Origin: an uncultured Bacteroidales bacterium
GTDB lineage: Bacteria > Bacteroidota > Bacteroidia > Bacteroidales > Muribaculaceae
Length of the DNA: 64,000 nt
Reading direction: 5' to 3'
Assembly: GCA_902762385.1 (NCBI GenBank)
Contig: CACWNQ010000001.1
Span: 310,001-374,000 of the forward strand
Positions 10,242 through 18,392 of the stretch are shown in pieces. Every line of letters begins with the position of its first letter. Positions within the stretch are counted from its first letter, which is position 1. Under the pieces are notes generated by a model. That model was given only the letters and a program-made list of their open reading frames with translations. It did no database searches and had not been told where the DNA came from. A program made the translations under genes and the position numbers.

Positions 10242-10916
10242 TTATTTCGCTTTCTCGAGAACCTTGTCAATCATACCATAATCAAGAGCCTCCTGTGAGG
10301 TCATCCAGTAATCGCGATCGCTGTCGGCATACACTTTGTCGTAAGGCTGCCCTGAGTGTGTAGATATTATTTTGTAAAGTTCCTCTTTGAGTTTCTGAAT
10401 CTCACGTGCAGTAATCTCAATGTCGGACGCCTGGCCTTGAATGCCACCCATGGGTTGGTGTATCATGACACGAGAGTGCTTAAGAGCATAGCGCTTGTCC
10501 TTCTCGCCAGCAACGAGCAGTATAGCTGCCATTGATGCTGCCATACCAGTGCATATTGTGGTGACATCACTCTGGATGTATTGCATAGTGTCATAGATTC
10601 CAAGACCGGCATACACTGAACCACCAGGAGAATTAATGTAGATTGACACATCCTTGCCCGGGTCGGCGCTATCGAGATAAAGCAGCTGAGCTTGTATAAC
10701 GTTGGCTGTATAATCATCTATTTGGGTTCCCAAGAAGATAATGCGATCCATCATCAAGCGTGAGAACACATCCATTTGTGCAACATTGAGCTTACGTTCC
10801 TCGATGATTGTGGGCGAGATATAACTGCTCTCAATCATGGCTTGAGTAGTTTGGTCAAAAGTTAAACCATTCATTCCCAAATGGTTTACAGCAAAATTTC
10901 TAAAGTCTTTATTCAT
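10242..10916 (-). CDS. clpP: ATP-dependent Clp protease proteolytic subunit ClpP
   Basis: A 224-residue serine peptidase that forms the tetradecameric barrel used by ClpX. The catalytic triad is visible: Ser128 in GMAASMA, His153 in MIHQPMGG and Asp202 in DRDYW. The N-terminal part is about 25 residues longer than the mature E. coli enzyme, so a propeptide may be removed. It precedes clpX by 18 bases. It is separated from the trigger factor gene by a strong hairpin and has its own TATCTTTG box, so clpP-clpX can form its own transcription unit. Confidence 0.98.
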   Translation of the reverse strand: MNKDFRNFAVNHLGMNGLTFDQTTQAMIESSYISPTIIEERKLNVAQMDVFSRLMMDRIIFLGTQIDDYTANVIQAQLLYLDSADPGKDVSIYINSPGGSVYAGLGIYDTMQYIQSDVTTICTGMAASMAAILLVAGEKDKRYALKHSRVMIHQPMGGIQGQASDIEITAREIQKLKEELYKIISTHSGQPYDKVYADSDRDYWMTSQEALDYGMIDKVLEKAK

Positions 10917-10947
10917 ATCATCAATAATTTATAAGTTTTTATTTTTT

Positions 10948-10955
10948 CAAAGATA
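10948..10955 (-). promoter_or_regulatory. Putative minus-7 element upstream of clpP
   Basis: TATCTTTG on the minus strand, 31 bases before the clpP ATG, fits the Bacteroidota TAnnTTTG consensus. Confidence 0.45.
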
Positions 10956-11041
10956 GTAATTTTTTCTCAAATATTCTAATTTGAGAGACTTTTTTAAACG
11001 ATATTTCACAAAAACAAGTACATTCTTCACTATAATACGCA

Positions 11042-11073
11042 ACAAAGGCCGAATTATAAGTTTCGGCCTTTGT
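11042..11073 (-). terminator. Hairpin after trigger factor gene
   Basis: A perfect 12-bp inverted repeat, ACAAAGGCCGAA (11042-11053) and TTCGGCCTTTGT (11062-11073), with an 8-base loop. It lies 21 bases past the tig stop. The T tract after the stem on the minus strand is weak, so termination is likely but could be partial. Confidence 0.65.
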
Positions 11074-11094
11074 CGGAATAATATTTAATCAATA

Positions 11095-12447
11095 TTATTT
11101 CTTATCAAAGAGCTTATTGAATTCCTCAACAGTAACGTTTTTCTCGGTAAGGCTTACATTATCACGGATAGTGGCAAACACCTTATCCTCGAAGGCACGA
11201 CGATTAATTTCCTTAGCATAGTCCTTGTTCTCCATCATCTCTCCAGCATAGCGGTCGAGAGTCTCGTCGGGAACATTACCAATACCATACTGTGCAAACT
11301 GCTGAGCTGCATAGATACGGGCAAGACGTAACTGGTCCTCTTTCTCAATCTTAACATCATATTGCTTAGCAACTTTCTCCTTTATAAGTTGCCAAACTAT
11401 TTCGCCCCTTGTGCGAGGATATTCCTCCTCAATCTTTTCGGGCTCAGTATCTTTGTTGATTGATACCAGATAGCGTTTCAGGAACTCATCGGGCAGTTCA
11501 AGTTCACCAACCTTCTTCTTGAGAACATTTTCAGCGTCGATGGTAAAGCGATAGTTACTGTCGCTCTTGAGTTGACCAGCAAGCATCTCCTTGATCTTTT
11601 CAAAATACTCCTCTTCGGTCTTAGCAACATCTTTTCCAAGAACCATGTCAAAAAGTTCCTGACCAAGTTCAGCATCCTTGTTAACGAGAATCTCACTTAC
11701 CTTAAATGTGAAGTCGCTCTTAACATCGGCCTGTTCCTTGTCGACTGCCAACATTGCAGCCATCTCGGTAAGGTTGCCCCCAGAACTCAAATGAGGATTG
11801 AATGTGATCGTGTCATCCACCTTGAGGCCAACAAACTTTGCCTTCTCAACATCGTCTTTCAGATATTTGGGCGAAATGATTGTACGCTCTACTTTGATAC
11901 CACCATCCTTAACGGTGCCATCTTCGTTGAGTTCTTCCATCGAACCACGCAACAAAGCGTCTTCAGTAGAAACATCGCCAGGAACCTGAGTTCCAAAACG
12001 CTTCTTAAAAGTCTCGTTTTGGTTCTCGACCATTTCCTTGCTAACCTCAATATTATAGTAAGGAACCTTCACGCGCTTGTCGAGCTTGAGTTCAAACTCA
12101 GGTGCGAAGCCAAGGTCAAACTTAAATTCAAAATTCTTCTCATTGACGAGGTCAACCTTTGTGTCTTTTGACAACATTGGCTCACCCAAAAGGTCAATAT
12201 TATTCTCACGTATATACTTAGTGAGCTCACGGCTAACAATCTCATCAACCACTTCGGCTGTCACTTGACCGCCATAGTGCTTCTTAAGCAACGATGCAGG
12301 CACATGACCAGGGCGAAAACCCTTAATTGGACGACGGCGTCCCAGAAGTGACAATTGCTTCTTAACTTCGTCTTGATAATCCTCTTCAACTAGCGATATT
12401 GTGAGCACTCCGCTCACGTTACCATTCTTGTCTAATGTTACGTTCAT
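11095..12447 (-). CDS. tig: Trigger factor
   Basis: A 450-residue ribosome-associated chaperone that binds nascent chains. The N-terminal ribosome-binding domain shows the characteristic GFRPGHVP segment near residue 40 with a KKHYGGQV stretch after it. The C-terminal half is the helical chaperone arm. The central FKBP-like domain (about 155-235) is weakly conserved, as in other Bacteroidota, so isomerase activity is doubtful. It sits between dnaK and clpP on the same strand. A canonical promoter (TTTG, 19 bases, TAATTTTG) lies upstream of the ATG at 12447. Confidence 0.93.
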   Translation of the reverse strand: MNVTLDKNGNVSGVLTISLVEEDYQDEVKKQLSLLGRRRPIKGFRPGHVPASLLKKHYGGQVTAEVVDEIVSRELTKYIRENNIDLLGEPMLSKDTKVDLVNEKNFEFKFDLGFAPEFELKLDKRVKVPYYNIEVSKEMVENQNETFKKRFGTQVPGDVSTEDALLRGSMEELNEDGTVKDGGIKVERTIISPKYLKDDVEKAKFVGLKVDDTITFNPHLSSGGNLTEMAAMLAVDKEQADVKSDFTFKVSEILVNKDAELGQELFDMVLGKDVAKTEEEYFEKIKEMLAGQLKSDSNYRFTIDAENVLKKKVGELELPDEFLKRYLVSINKDTEPEKIEEEYPRTRGEIVWQLIKEKVAKQYDVKIEKEDQLRLARIYAAQQFAQYGIGNVPDETLDRYAGEMMENKDYAKEINRRAFEDKVFATIRDNVSLTEKNVTVEEFNKLFDKK

Positions 12448-12505
12448 TTCTCTTTTTTAAAGTCTATATATTTTGCTTATTTCCAATTTCATGTTTTTGA
12501 GCGTG

Positions 12506-12536
12506 CAAAATTACTGCAAATACATTGAATTACAAA
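12506..12536 (-). promoter_or_regulatory. Putative promoter of tig
   Basis: On the minus strand TTTG (12536-12533) and TAATTTTG (12513-12506) are separated by 19 bases, the spacing expected for the Bacteroidota primary sigma factor. One of the best promoter matches in the window. Confidence 0.6.
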
Positions 12537-12597
12537 ATGAAAAAGCAATATTTTTAAATATTAAGGAGGCAAATGCTTTTTTATACACCTACCAAGT

Positions 12598-12658
12598 GGA
12601 CTCACTTGACTCACTTGACTCATTTGACTCAATGGAATCAATGGAATCAATGGAATCA
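12598..12658. repeat. Short tandem repeat of 9-bp units between tig and dnaK
   Basis: Consecutive 9-mers from 12601: CTCACTTGA twice, CTCATTTGA, CTCAATGGA, ATCAATGGA twice, then a partial ATCAC. The units drift along the array. It lies in the 282-bp gap between the dnaK stop and the tig start, upstream of the tig promoter. Although 9 is a multiple of 3 and a short frame crosses it, there is no sign that it is translated. Confidence 0.85.
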
Positions 12659-12683
12659 CCTAAATATCTTCAAAAGTATGAGC

Positions 12684-12706
12684 CCCATGGCATTCGGTGT
12701 CATGGG
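12684..12706 (-). terminator. Hairpin after dnaK
   Basis: CCCATG (12684-12689) and CATGGG (12701-12706) form a 6-bp stem with an 11-base loop, 24 bases past the dnaK stop. The following T run is interrupted, so this is a modest terminator candidate. Confidence 0.45.
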
Positions 12707-12729
12707 ACCCACATTATGATTGAATATTA

Positions 12730-14673
12730 TTATACCTCCTCGTAAGGAATGTCTTGTGCGCTATCGCCGCCCTGGTTACCACCTTGTGGACCAGCACCTG
12801 GGTTAGCCCCACCAAATCCAGCAGCTCCTGGATCGAATCCAGCTCCTGGTTGAGGACCGCCTTGGGCACCACCAGATTGGTTATACATCTGCTGTGAAGC
12901 TTCATGGAATACAGCCTCAAGCTCCTTGGTTGCAACATCAATAGCATCGATATCCTGATTCTTGTGAGCCTCCTTGAGTTTACCAAGTGCTGTCTCAATC
13001 TGGCTCTTCTTGTCGGCAGGAAGTTTGTCGCCAAGATCCTTCAAACTCTTTTCAGTTTGGAAAATCATAGCATCGGCTTGATTAATCTTATCGATGCGCT
13101 CTTTTTCCTTAGCGTCGGCAGCAGCGTTAGCACTAGCCTCATCTTTCATTCGTTGAATCTCAGCGTCGCTCAAGCCACTAGAAGCCTCAATGCGGATGCT
13201 CTGCTCCTTGCCTGTAGCCTTATCTTTAGCACTCACGTTCATGATACCGTTAGCATCAACCTCAAACGTAACCTCGATTTGAGGTATTCCACGAGGTGCT
13301 GGAGCAATACCATCGAGGTGGAACATGCCCAAAGTCTTACAGTCGCGTGCCATAGGACGTTCACCCTGCAGTACGTGGATTTCCACGCTTGGCTGATTGT
13401 CAGCAGCAGTCGAGAACACCTGGCTCTTACGAGTTGGGATTGTTGTGTTAGCATCGATGAGTTTAGTCATCACACCTCCCAGAGTCTCAATACCTACACT
13501 CAGGGGCACAACATCGAGCAGCAGCACATCTTTCACGTCACCACTAAGCACACCACCCTGTATTGCAGCTCCTACAGCAACGACCTCATCGGGGTTAACC
13601 CCCTTAGATGGAGCCTTGCCAAAGAAGCGCTCAACAATCTGCTGAATAGCTGGAATACGTGTAGAACCACCCACGAGGATTACCTCGTTAATGTCACTTG
13701 GAGTGAGGTTAGCGTCACGCAGGGCCTGCTCACAAGGCTTGATAGTGCTCTGGATAAGGTCGTCGCACAGTTGCTCAAACTTAGCACGGCTCAAAGTCTT
13801 AACCAAGTGCTTAGGAATTCCATTCACTGGCATAATGTAAGGCAAGTTAATCTCAGTGCTCATCGAGCTTGAGAGCTCAATCTTTGCCTTCTCGGCTGCC
13901 TCTTTCAAGCGCTGGAGAGCCATAGGGTCCTTACGCAGGTCGATACCCTCCTCACTCTGGAACTCCTCGGCAAGCCAGTTGATAATGCGCTGATCGAAGT
14001 CATCACCACCTAGATGTGTGTCGCCATTGGTAGATTTAACCTCAAACACTCCATCGCCAAGTTCAAGGATAGAGATATCAAAAGTGCCTCCACCAAGGTC
14101 AAACACGGCGATACGCTTATCATTCTGGTCCTTATCAAGACCATAAGCAAGAGCAGCAGCTGTTGGCTCATTTACAATACGCTGAACATTCAATCCAGCA
14201 ATTTCACCAGCCTCTTTAGTTGCCTTACGCTGAGAATCATTGAAGTAAGCAGGAACTGTAATTACAGCATCGGTAACGGTAGTTCCCAGATAATCCTCAG
14301 CAGTCTTCTTCATTTTTTGAAGAATCATTGCCGAGATCTCTTGAGGAGTGTACTGACGGCCATCAATCTCAACACGTGGTTGGTTGCTGCCGTTGTTCAC
14401 AACCTTATAAGGTACACGCTCAGTCTCTTTCATAGTCTGATCATAGGTTTCACCCATGAAACGCTTGATAGAATAAACTGTGCGGGTTGGGTTAGTGATA
14501 GCCTGACGCTTTGCAGGGTCACCCACTTTACGTTCACCGCCGTCAACAAAAGCCACCACACTAGGGGTGGTGTTACGGCCTTCACTGTTAGGAATCACAA
14601 CTGGGTTCTTGCCTTCAAGAACCGATACGCAAGAGTTTGTTGTTCCTAAATCAATACCAATAATTTTTCCCAT
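12730..14673 (-). CDS. dnaK: Molecular chaperone DnaK (Hsp70)
   Basis: A 647-residue Hsp70. The N-terminus [20 protein letters not shown] is the phosphate-binding signature; further Hsp70 signatures are FDLGGGTFD and VGGSTRIP. The substrate-binding domain begins near 390, and the C-terminal lid ends in a Gly/Pro/Gln-rich tail with terminal YEEV. It folds nascent and stress-damaged proteins with DnaJ and GrpE, neither of which is adjacent. It is the first gene of the minus-strand run dnaK-tig-clpP-clpX. No perfect TAnnTTTG box was found upstream, so its promoter may be of another type. I saw no CIRCE-like inverted repeat. Confidence 0.99.
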   Translation of the reverse strand: MGKIIGIDLGTTNSCVSVLEGKNPVVIPNSEGRNTTPSVVAFVDGGERKVGDPAKRQAITNPTRTVYSIKRFMGETYDQTMKETERVPYKVVNNGSNQPRVEIDGRQYTPQEISAMILQKMKKTAEDYLGTTVTDAVITVPAYFNDSQRKATKEAGEIAGLNVQRIVNEPTAAALAYGLDKDQNDKRIAVFDLGGGTFDISILELGDGVFEVKSTNGDTHLGGDDFDQRIINWLAEEFQSEEGIDLRKDPMALQRLKEAAEKAKIELSSSMSTEINLPYIMPVNGIPKHLVKTLSRAKFEQLCDDLIQSTIKPCEQALRDANLTPSDINEVILVGGSTRIPAIQQIVERFFGKAPSKGVNPDEVVAVGAAIQGGVLSGDVKDVLLLDVVPLSVGIETLGGVMTKLIDANTTIPTRKSQVFSTAADNQPSVEIHVLQGERPMARDCKTLGMFHLDGIAPAPRGIPQIEVTFEVDANGIMNVSAKDKATGKEQSIRIEASSGLSDAEIQRMKDEASANAAADAKEKERIDKINQADAMIFQTEKSLKDLGDKLPADKKSQIETALGKLKEAHKNQDIDAIDVATKELEAVFHEASQQMYNQSGGAQGGPQPGAGFDPGAAGFGGANPGAGPQGGNQGGDSAQDIPYEEV

Positions 14674-14952
14674 AATTTATATCTTTTTTTGTTTATAATT
14701 CAATATTTAAAAACCTTTTTTATAGGCCTTCCACGGCGCTATTGTACAAATTTCGTGCCAAACTATTTACTGACATATTATAACAAAGAGAAGTAGAATG
14801 ATATGACAAAATCTGCCACCATGTCACATTTCAGAAGGAATAAGGAACGAATGCTAATGTAAATTTATTTTTTCACAAAATATCTTCAAACTATTTTTTT
14901 ATTCATATTAGATTTATTATCTTTGAAAAAAATTTTTTAAAATTCTACTATT
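14674..14952. other. Divergent intergenic region dnaK / secreted unknown
   Basis: AT-rich 279-bp gap. The right end carries a TATCTTTG box for the plus-strand gene. No RNA gene, repeat or CIRCE-type element was seen; the dnaK promoter must lie at the left end but was not recognised. Confidence 0.5.
14918..14925 (+). promoter_or_regulatory. Putative minus-7 element upstream of the 381-residue secreted protein gene
   Basis: TATCTTTG, 27 bases before the ATG at 14953. Minus-33 is not clear. Confidence 0.4.
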
Positions 14953-16098
14953 ATGAAACGTTACTTTATCATTTCTTTTCTGCTGGCGACGCTATTACCA
15001 GCAATGTCGCAAATCTCTAACGAAGAGAGACTATACTACAATGCTTTTGCCGATGTTCTTGAGAGTGCCAACGACCTAGTTGACGGTGCTATAAAAACAT
15101 ACTACTATGCTATCGAAGACCTTGACAATGACGGCGTTAAAGAGCTAGTAATGGCTGATATCAACAAGCTGAAGACTGTTTATAAAGTGGTTAACGGAAA
15201 GGTCCAAATTATAAGTCCCAATTACACCATCAACAATGATAAATTAAACTGGAAGCGAATAGAAGATTTCTACATCAATTCTGAGGTTGATCGCAGTAAA
15301 GATATAACTCTGCGCCACCACCCGATGTTTGCCTATGACATCAACATCGCCAAAAACCAGTTCACAGTTCCTGGTGATGTTACAAGCGATGAAGCTGTCA
15401 TGAAATCGACAAAATATGATCGCATGGTATTCAAGCCTCATGTGGGCAACATCCATTTTGTGAAAGCCCAAAATAGCAGTTACGACAGCGACGGCACAAA
15501 GATAGAATTGGGCAAATGCTATACCTACTCACTAGACGATGCTGCAATGGCAAAAAAAATGTTCCGTGGCTACAACAAAGATCAGGCTGTTCCCATTGTT
15601 GTGCCTGCAGCATGGCTCAAGGATCACACCCCACTACAGTTCTCACGATATCTAAACGGTGAGAATAAGCCAAAAGTAGGAATCAAAGAACGCAAAATCA
15701 TTGAGCAATACTATGGCAACGACTACAAAATACGCAAGATTGAATGGGTTGCAACTTGCCAAGAGAAGGGTCGCTCGTTTTATAATGTGATTTTTCAACC
15801 ATACAAGAATCAGGTGCTTGCAGCCTTTTTGTGCATTGAAAAAGGTCAGGTAAAGTCGATACATAATAGCTGGTGGGAACAAGACAAGAATTATCCAAAA
15901 AGCACCACTATTGGTCCAGACATCGACGAACTTTTATATTTCATGCCAGAAATCATGGTCATGACCGACACCAAGGTGGGGTTTGAACTTTATATACGTT
16001 ATCATTCACTCGAGGGAGTTCACTACGACATCTGGCGCGAAATAGCCGGCGAGTGGATAACAATTCAAGGTGGATACCATTACATTATGGCCTACTGA
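14953..16098 (+). CDS. Secreted protein of unknown function with an EF-hand/FG-GAP-like motif
   Basis: A 381-residue protein with signal peptide MKRYFIISFLLATLLPAMS, so periplasmic or surface. I do not recognise a named family. Near residues 53-65 the segment IEDLDNDGVKELVMAD has the D-x-D-x-D-G pattern of an EF-hand-like or FG-GAP calcium loop. The rest is mixed alpha/beta with many aromatic residues, and there is no catalytic signature. It stands alone, with its own upstream box and a strong terminator after it. It points away from dnaK and lies upstream of the methylmalonyl-CoA operon, which has a separate promoter, so no functional link to either side is implied. Confidence 0.75.
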   Translation: MKRYFIISFLLATLLPAMSQISNEERLYYNAFADVLESANDLVDGAIKTYYYAIEDLDNDGVKELVMADINKLKTVYKVVNGKVQIISPNYTINNDKLNWKRIEDFYINSEVDRSKDITLRHHPMFAYDINIAKNQFTVPGDVTSDEAVMKSTKYDRMVFKPHVGNIHFVKAQNSSYDSDGTKIELGKCYTYSLDDAAMAKKMFRGYNKDQAVPIVVPAAWLKDHTPLQFSRYLNGENKPKVGIKERKIIEQYYGNDYKIRKIEWVATCQEKGRSFYNVIFQPYKNQVLAAFLCIEKGQVKSIHNSWWEQDKNYPKSTTIGPDIDELLYFMPEIMVMTDTKVGFELYIRYHSLEGVHYDIWREIAGEWITIQGGYHYIMAY

Positions 16099-16123
16099 TA
16101 AATACTCGACTTAGGTATCCTGT

Positions 16124-16170
16124 ATCACGCGCTATAATTCACTCGGTGTTGAGTTATAGCGTGTGATTTT
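16124..16170 (+). terminator. Rho-independent terminator after the 381-residue secreted protein gene
   Basis: ATCACGCGCTATAA (16124-16137) pairs with TTATAGCGTGTGAT (16154-16167) with a single G-T wobble, followed by a short T run. A 14-bp stem, 25 bases past the stop. Confidence 0.8.
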
Positions 16171-16240
16171 AGCATCTAAAATGGTGTATTTTTTCACAAA
16201 GATTATCACTAAATTACACATTATTTAAATAAATAATTTG

Positions 16241-16248
16241 TACCTTTG
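16241..16248 (+). promoter_or_regulatory. Putative promoter of the methylmalonyl-CoA decarboxylase operon
   Basis: TACCTTTG, 61 bases before the epimerase ATG, matches the Bacteroidota TAnnTTTG element and lies after the preceding terminator. It implies a leader of about 55 nt. Confidence 0.5.
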
Positions 16249-16309
16249 CACGACTTTTCACGCATAATATAATTAACTTAATATATAAACTTTTTATAAA
16301 CAATTAATT

Positions 16310-16729
16310 ATGGACATTTCACACATTGAACATGTTGGTATAGCAGTCACAAGCCTTGACGAGGCTATACCTTTCTATGAGAAGTTTCTCGGTTTCAAAT
16401 GCTTTGCAATCGAAGAGGTAGAGGACCAACACGTAAGAACCGCTTTCTTTAAAGTGGGTCAAACCAAGATCGAGCTTCTAGAGGCTACTAGCCCCGATAG
16501 CGCTATCGCCAAGTTCATCGAGAAGAATGGTGGCCGTGGTGGCATCCAGCACATCGCATTCTGTGTTCAGGACGGTGTTGCAAACGCACTTCAGGAGATT
16601 CAGGACAAGGATGGTCGCGTTCTCGACAAGGCTCCTCGCAAGGGTGCTGAGGGCTTGAACATCGCATTTGTTCATCCTAAAACATCGGCCGGCGCTCTCG
16701 TTGAGCTTTGCGAAGACCCCAACAAATAA
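16310..16729 (+). CDS. mce: Methylmalonyl-CoA epimerase
   Basis: A 139-residue VOC-fold enzyme that interconverts (R)- and (S)-methylmalonyl-CoA. The N-terminus (IEHVGIAV) carries the first metal-binding His; IQHIAFCV near residue 80 is the second; LVELCED at the end supplies the Glu ligand. The length is standard. It is the first gene of an operon that converts methylmalonyl-CoA to propionyl-CoA, followed after 26 bases by the carboxyltransferase. In Bacteroidales it acts between the B12-dependent mutase (not in this window) and the Na+-pumping decarboxylase. Confidence 0.95.
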   Translation: MDISHIEHVGIAVTSLDEAIPFYEKFLGFKCFAIEEVEDQHVRTAFFKVGQTKIELLEATSPDSAIAKFIEKNGGRGGIQHIAFCVQDGVANALQEIQDKDGRVLDKAPRKGAEGLNIAFVHPKTSAGALVELCEDPNK

Positions 16730-16755
16730 GAAACACTCAATACAATTCAAATAAA

Positions 16756-18369
16756 ATGAGTAAACAACTCGAAAAAATTCAACAACTCATCGACATGCGT
16801 GCCAAAGCACGCGTAGGCGGCGGCGAGAAAGCCATCGCCAAGCAGCATGAGAAGGGCAAATTCACTGCCCGTGAGAGAATCAATATGCTCCTTGACCCAG
16901 GCAGCTTTGAAGAGCTCGACATGTTTGTGCAGCATCGTTGCACCAACTTCGGACAGGAGAAGAAATCATTCCTTGGCGACGGTGTTGTAACTGGCTACGG
17001 AACAGTTGACGGACGTCTTGTATATGTCTTTGCACAGGACTTCACTGTAATTGGTGGTTCATTGGGCGAGGCTATGGCATGGAAGATGTGCAAGGTTATG
17101 GATCTTGCCATGAAACAGGGTGCTCCCGTCGTTGGTCTTAACGACTCGGGCGGTGCTCGCATCCCTGAGGGCATCAACTCACTTGCTGGCTATGCTGAAA
17201 TCTTCCAACGCAATATCGACGCTAGTGGTGTTGTTCCCCAGATTTCAGCTATCCTTGGCCCTTGTGCTGGTGGTGCTGTATATTCTCCTGCACTTACCGA
17301 CTTCACTTTGATGGCTAAAGGCACTTCGTTCATGTTCCTCACTGGTCCAGCTGTTGTTAAGACCGTTCTTGGCGAGGATGTGACTCAAGAGCAACTTGGT
17401 GGAGCTCAGGTACACGCACAGAAGAGTGGTGTCACCCACTTTGCTTGCGACACTGAGGAAGAGGTTATCGAAACCATCAAGCGCCTGTTGAGCTACATGC
17501 CAAGCAATAACATGGAAGAAGCTCCTCGCATTGAGTGCAACGATCCTATCGACCGTGTTGAGGATGCTCTGAACAGCATTATTCCTGAGAGCCCCAACGA
17601 TCCATACAACATGTATGACGTGATAGGTGCTATCGTCGACAATGGTGAGTTCCTTGAGGTTCACCGCGACTTTGCCAAGAACATCATCGTGGGCTTCGCT
17701 CGTTTCAATGGTCAGAGTGTGGGTGTGATAGCCAACCAGCCACAACACATGGCAGGTGTGCTCGACGTTAACGCTTCGAAGAAGGGTGGACGCTTTGTTC
17801 GCTTCTGCGACGCTTTCAATATCCCATTGGTAACACTCGTTGATGTGCCAGGCTTCTTGCCAGGTACTGGACAAGAGTACAACGCCGTTATCCTTAATGG
17901 CGCCAAGTTGCTTTACGCTTACGGTGAGGCTACAGTACCCAAGGTTACCGTTACCCTTCGCAAGAGCTACGGTGGTAGCCACATCGTGATGAGCTGCAAG
18001 CAGCTGCGTGGCGACATGAACTACGCATGGCCAAGCGCCGAGATCGCCGTTATGGGTGCCGCTGGTGCTGCCGGCATTCTCTATGCTAAGGACATGAAGG
18101 CTGCAAAGGTTGCCGCTGCCGAGGCTAAAGAGGCAGGCGACGAGGCCAAGGCTAAAGAAATCATGGAGGAGAACAAGAAATACATCGCCGAGAAAGAGCA
18201 AGAGTACAACGACCTCTTCTGCACTCCATTCAATGCAGCCAAGTATGGTTACATCGATGATGTTATTGAACCTCGCAACACTCGCTTCCGCGTGATTCGT
18301 GCCCTTGAGCAACTGCGCACTAAGAAGTACAACAATCCCGCCAAGAAGCACGGCAACATTCCATTGTAA
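16756..18369 (+). CDS. mmdA: Methylmalonyl-CoA decarboxylase alpha subunit (carboxyltransferase)
   Basis: A 537-residue acyl-CoA carboxyltransferase, close in type to propionyl-CoA carboxylase beta chains. It moves the carboxyl group of methylmalonyl-CoA to biotin on the carrier encoded downstream. Clear signatures are SGGARIPEGI near 133, GPCAGGAVYSPAL near 170 and DVPGFLPGTGQEYN near 362. A charged helical insertion rich in Ala, Lys and Glu (about 450-485) is present near the C-terminus. Start chosen at 16756 (MSKQLEK), 26 bases after the epimerase stop; an in-frame upstream start at 16708 would overlap the epimerase gene and adds non-homologous residues. Confidence 0.95.
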   Translation: MSKQLEKIQQLIDMRAKARVGGGEKAIAKQHEKGKFTARERINMLLDPGSFEELDMFVQHRCTNFGQEKKSFLGDGVVTGYGTVDGRLVYVFAQDFTVIGGSLGEAMAWKMCKVMDLAMKQGAPVVGLNDSGGARIPEGINSLAGYAEIFQRNIDASGVVPQISAILGPCAGGAVYSPALTDFTLMAKGTSFMFLTGPAVVKTVLGEDVTQEQLGGAQVHAQKSGVTHFACDTEEEVIETIKRLLSYMPSNNMEEAPRIECNDPIDRVEDALNSIIPESPNDPYNMYDVIGAIVDNGEFLEVHRDFAKNIIVGFARFNGQSVGVIANQPQHMAGVLDVNASKKGGRFVRFCDAFNIPLVTLVDVPGFLPGTGQEYNAVILNGAKLLYAYGEATVPKVTVTLRKSYGGSHIVMSCKQLRGDMNYAWPSAEIAVMGAAGAAGILYAKDMKAAKVAAAEAKEAGDEAKAKEIMEENKKYIAEKEQEYNDLFCTPFNAAKYGYIDDVIEPRNTRFRVIRALEQLRTKKYNNPAKKHGNIPL

Positions 18370-18392
18370 TTCCTATTCAACTACATTTCAAA

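Noticed and set aside
12473-12745. Open frame through the 9-bp array (repeats of Asp-Ser and Glu-Ser)
   Set aside because: It overlaps the tig promoter and the dnaK 3' end, has no start context, and its only feature is the tandem repeat. Treated as non-coding.
12904-13872. 322-residue open frame antisense to dnaK
   Set aside because: A by-product of codon bias in a highly expressed gene; no family resemblance and fully inside dnaK.
16249-16309. Cobalamin or other riboswitch ahead of the methylmalonyl-CoA operon
   Set aside because: The leader is only about 55 bases, AT-rich and without a conserved box or stem.
17245-18351. 368-residue open frame antisense to mmdA
   Set aside because: Lies wholly within the carboxyltransferase gene, which is certain; no recognisable domains.
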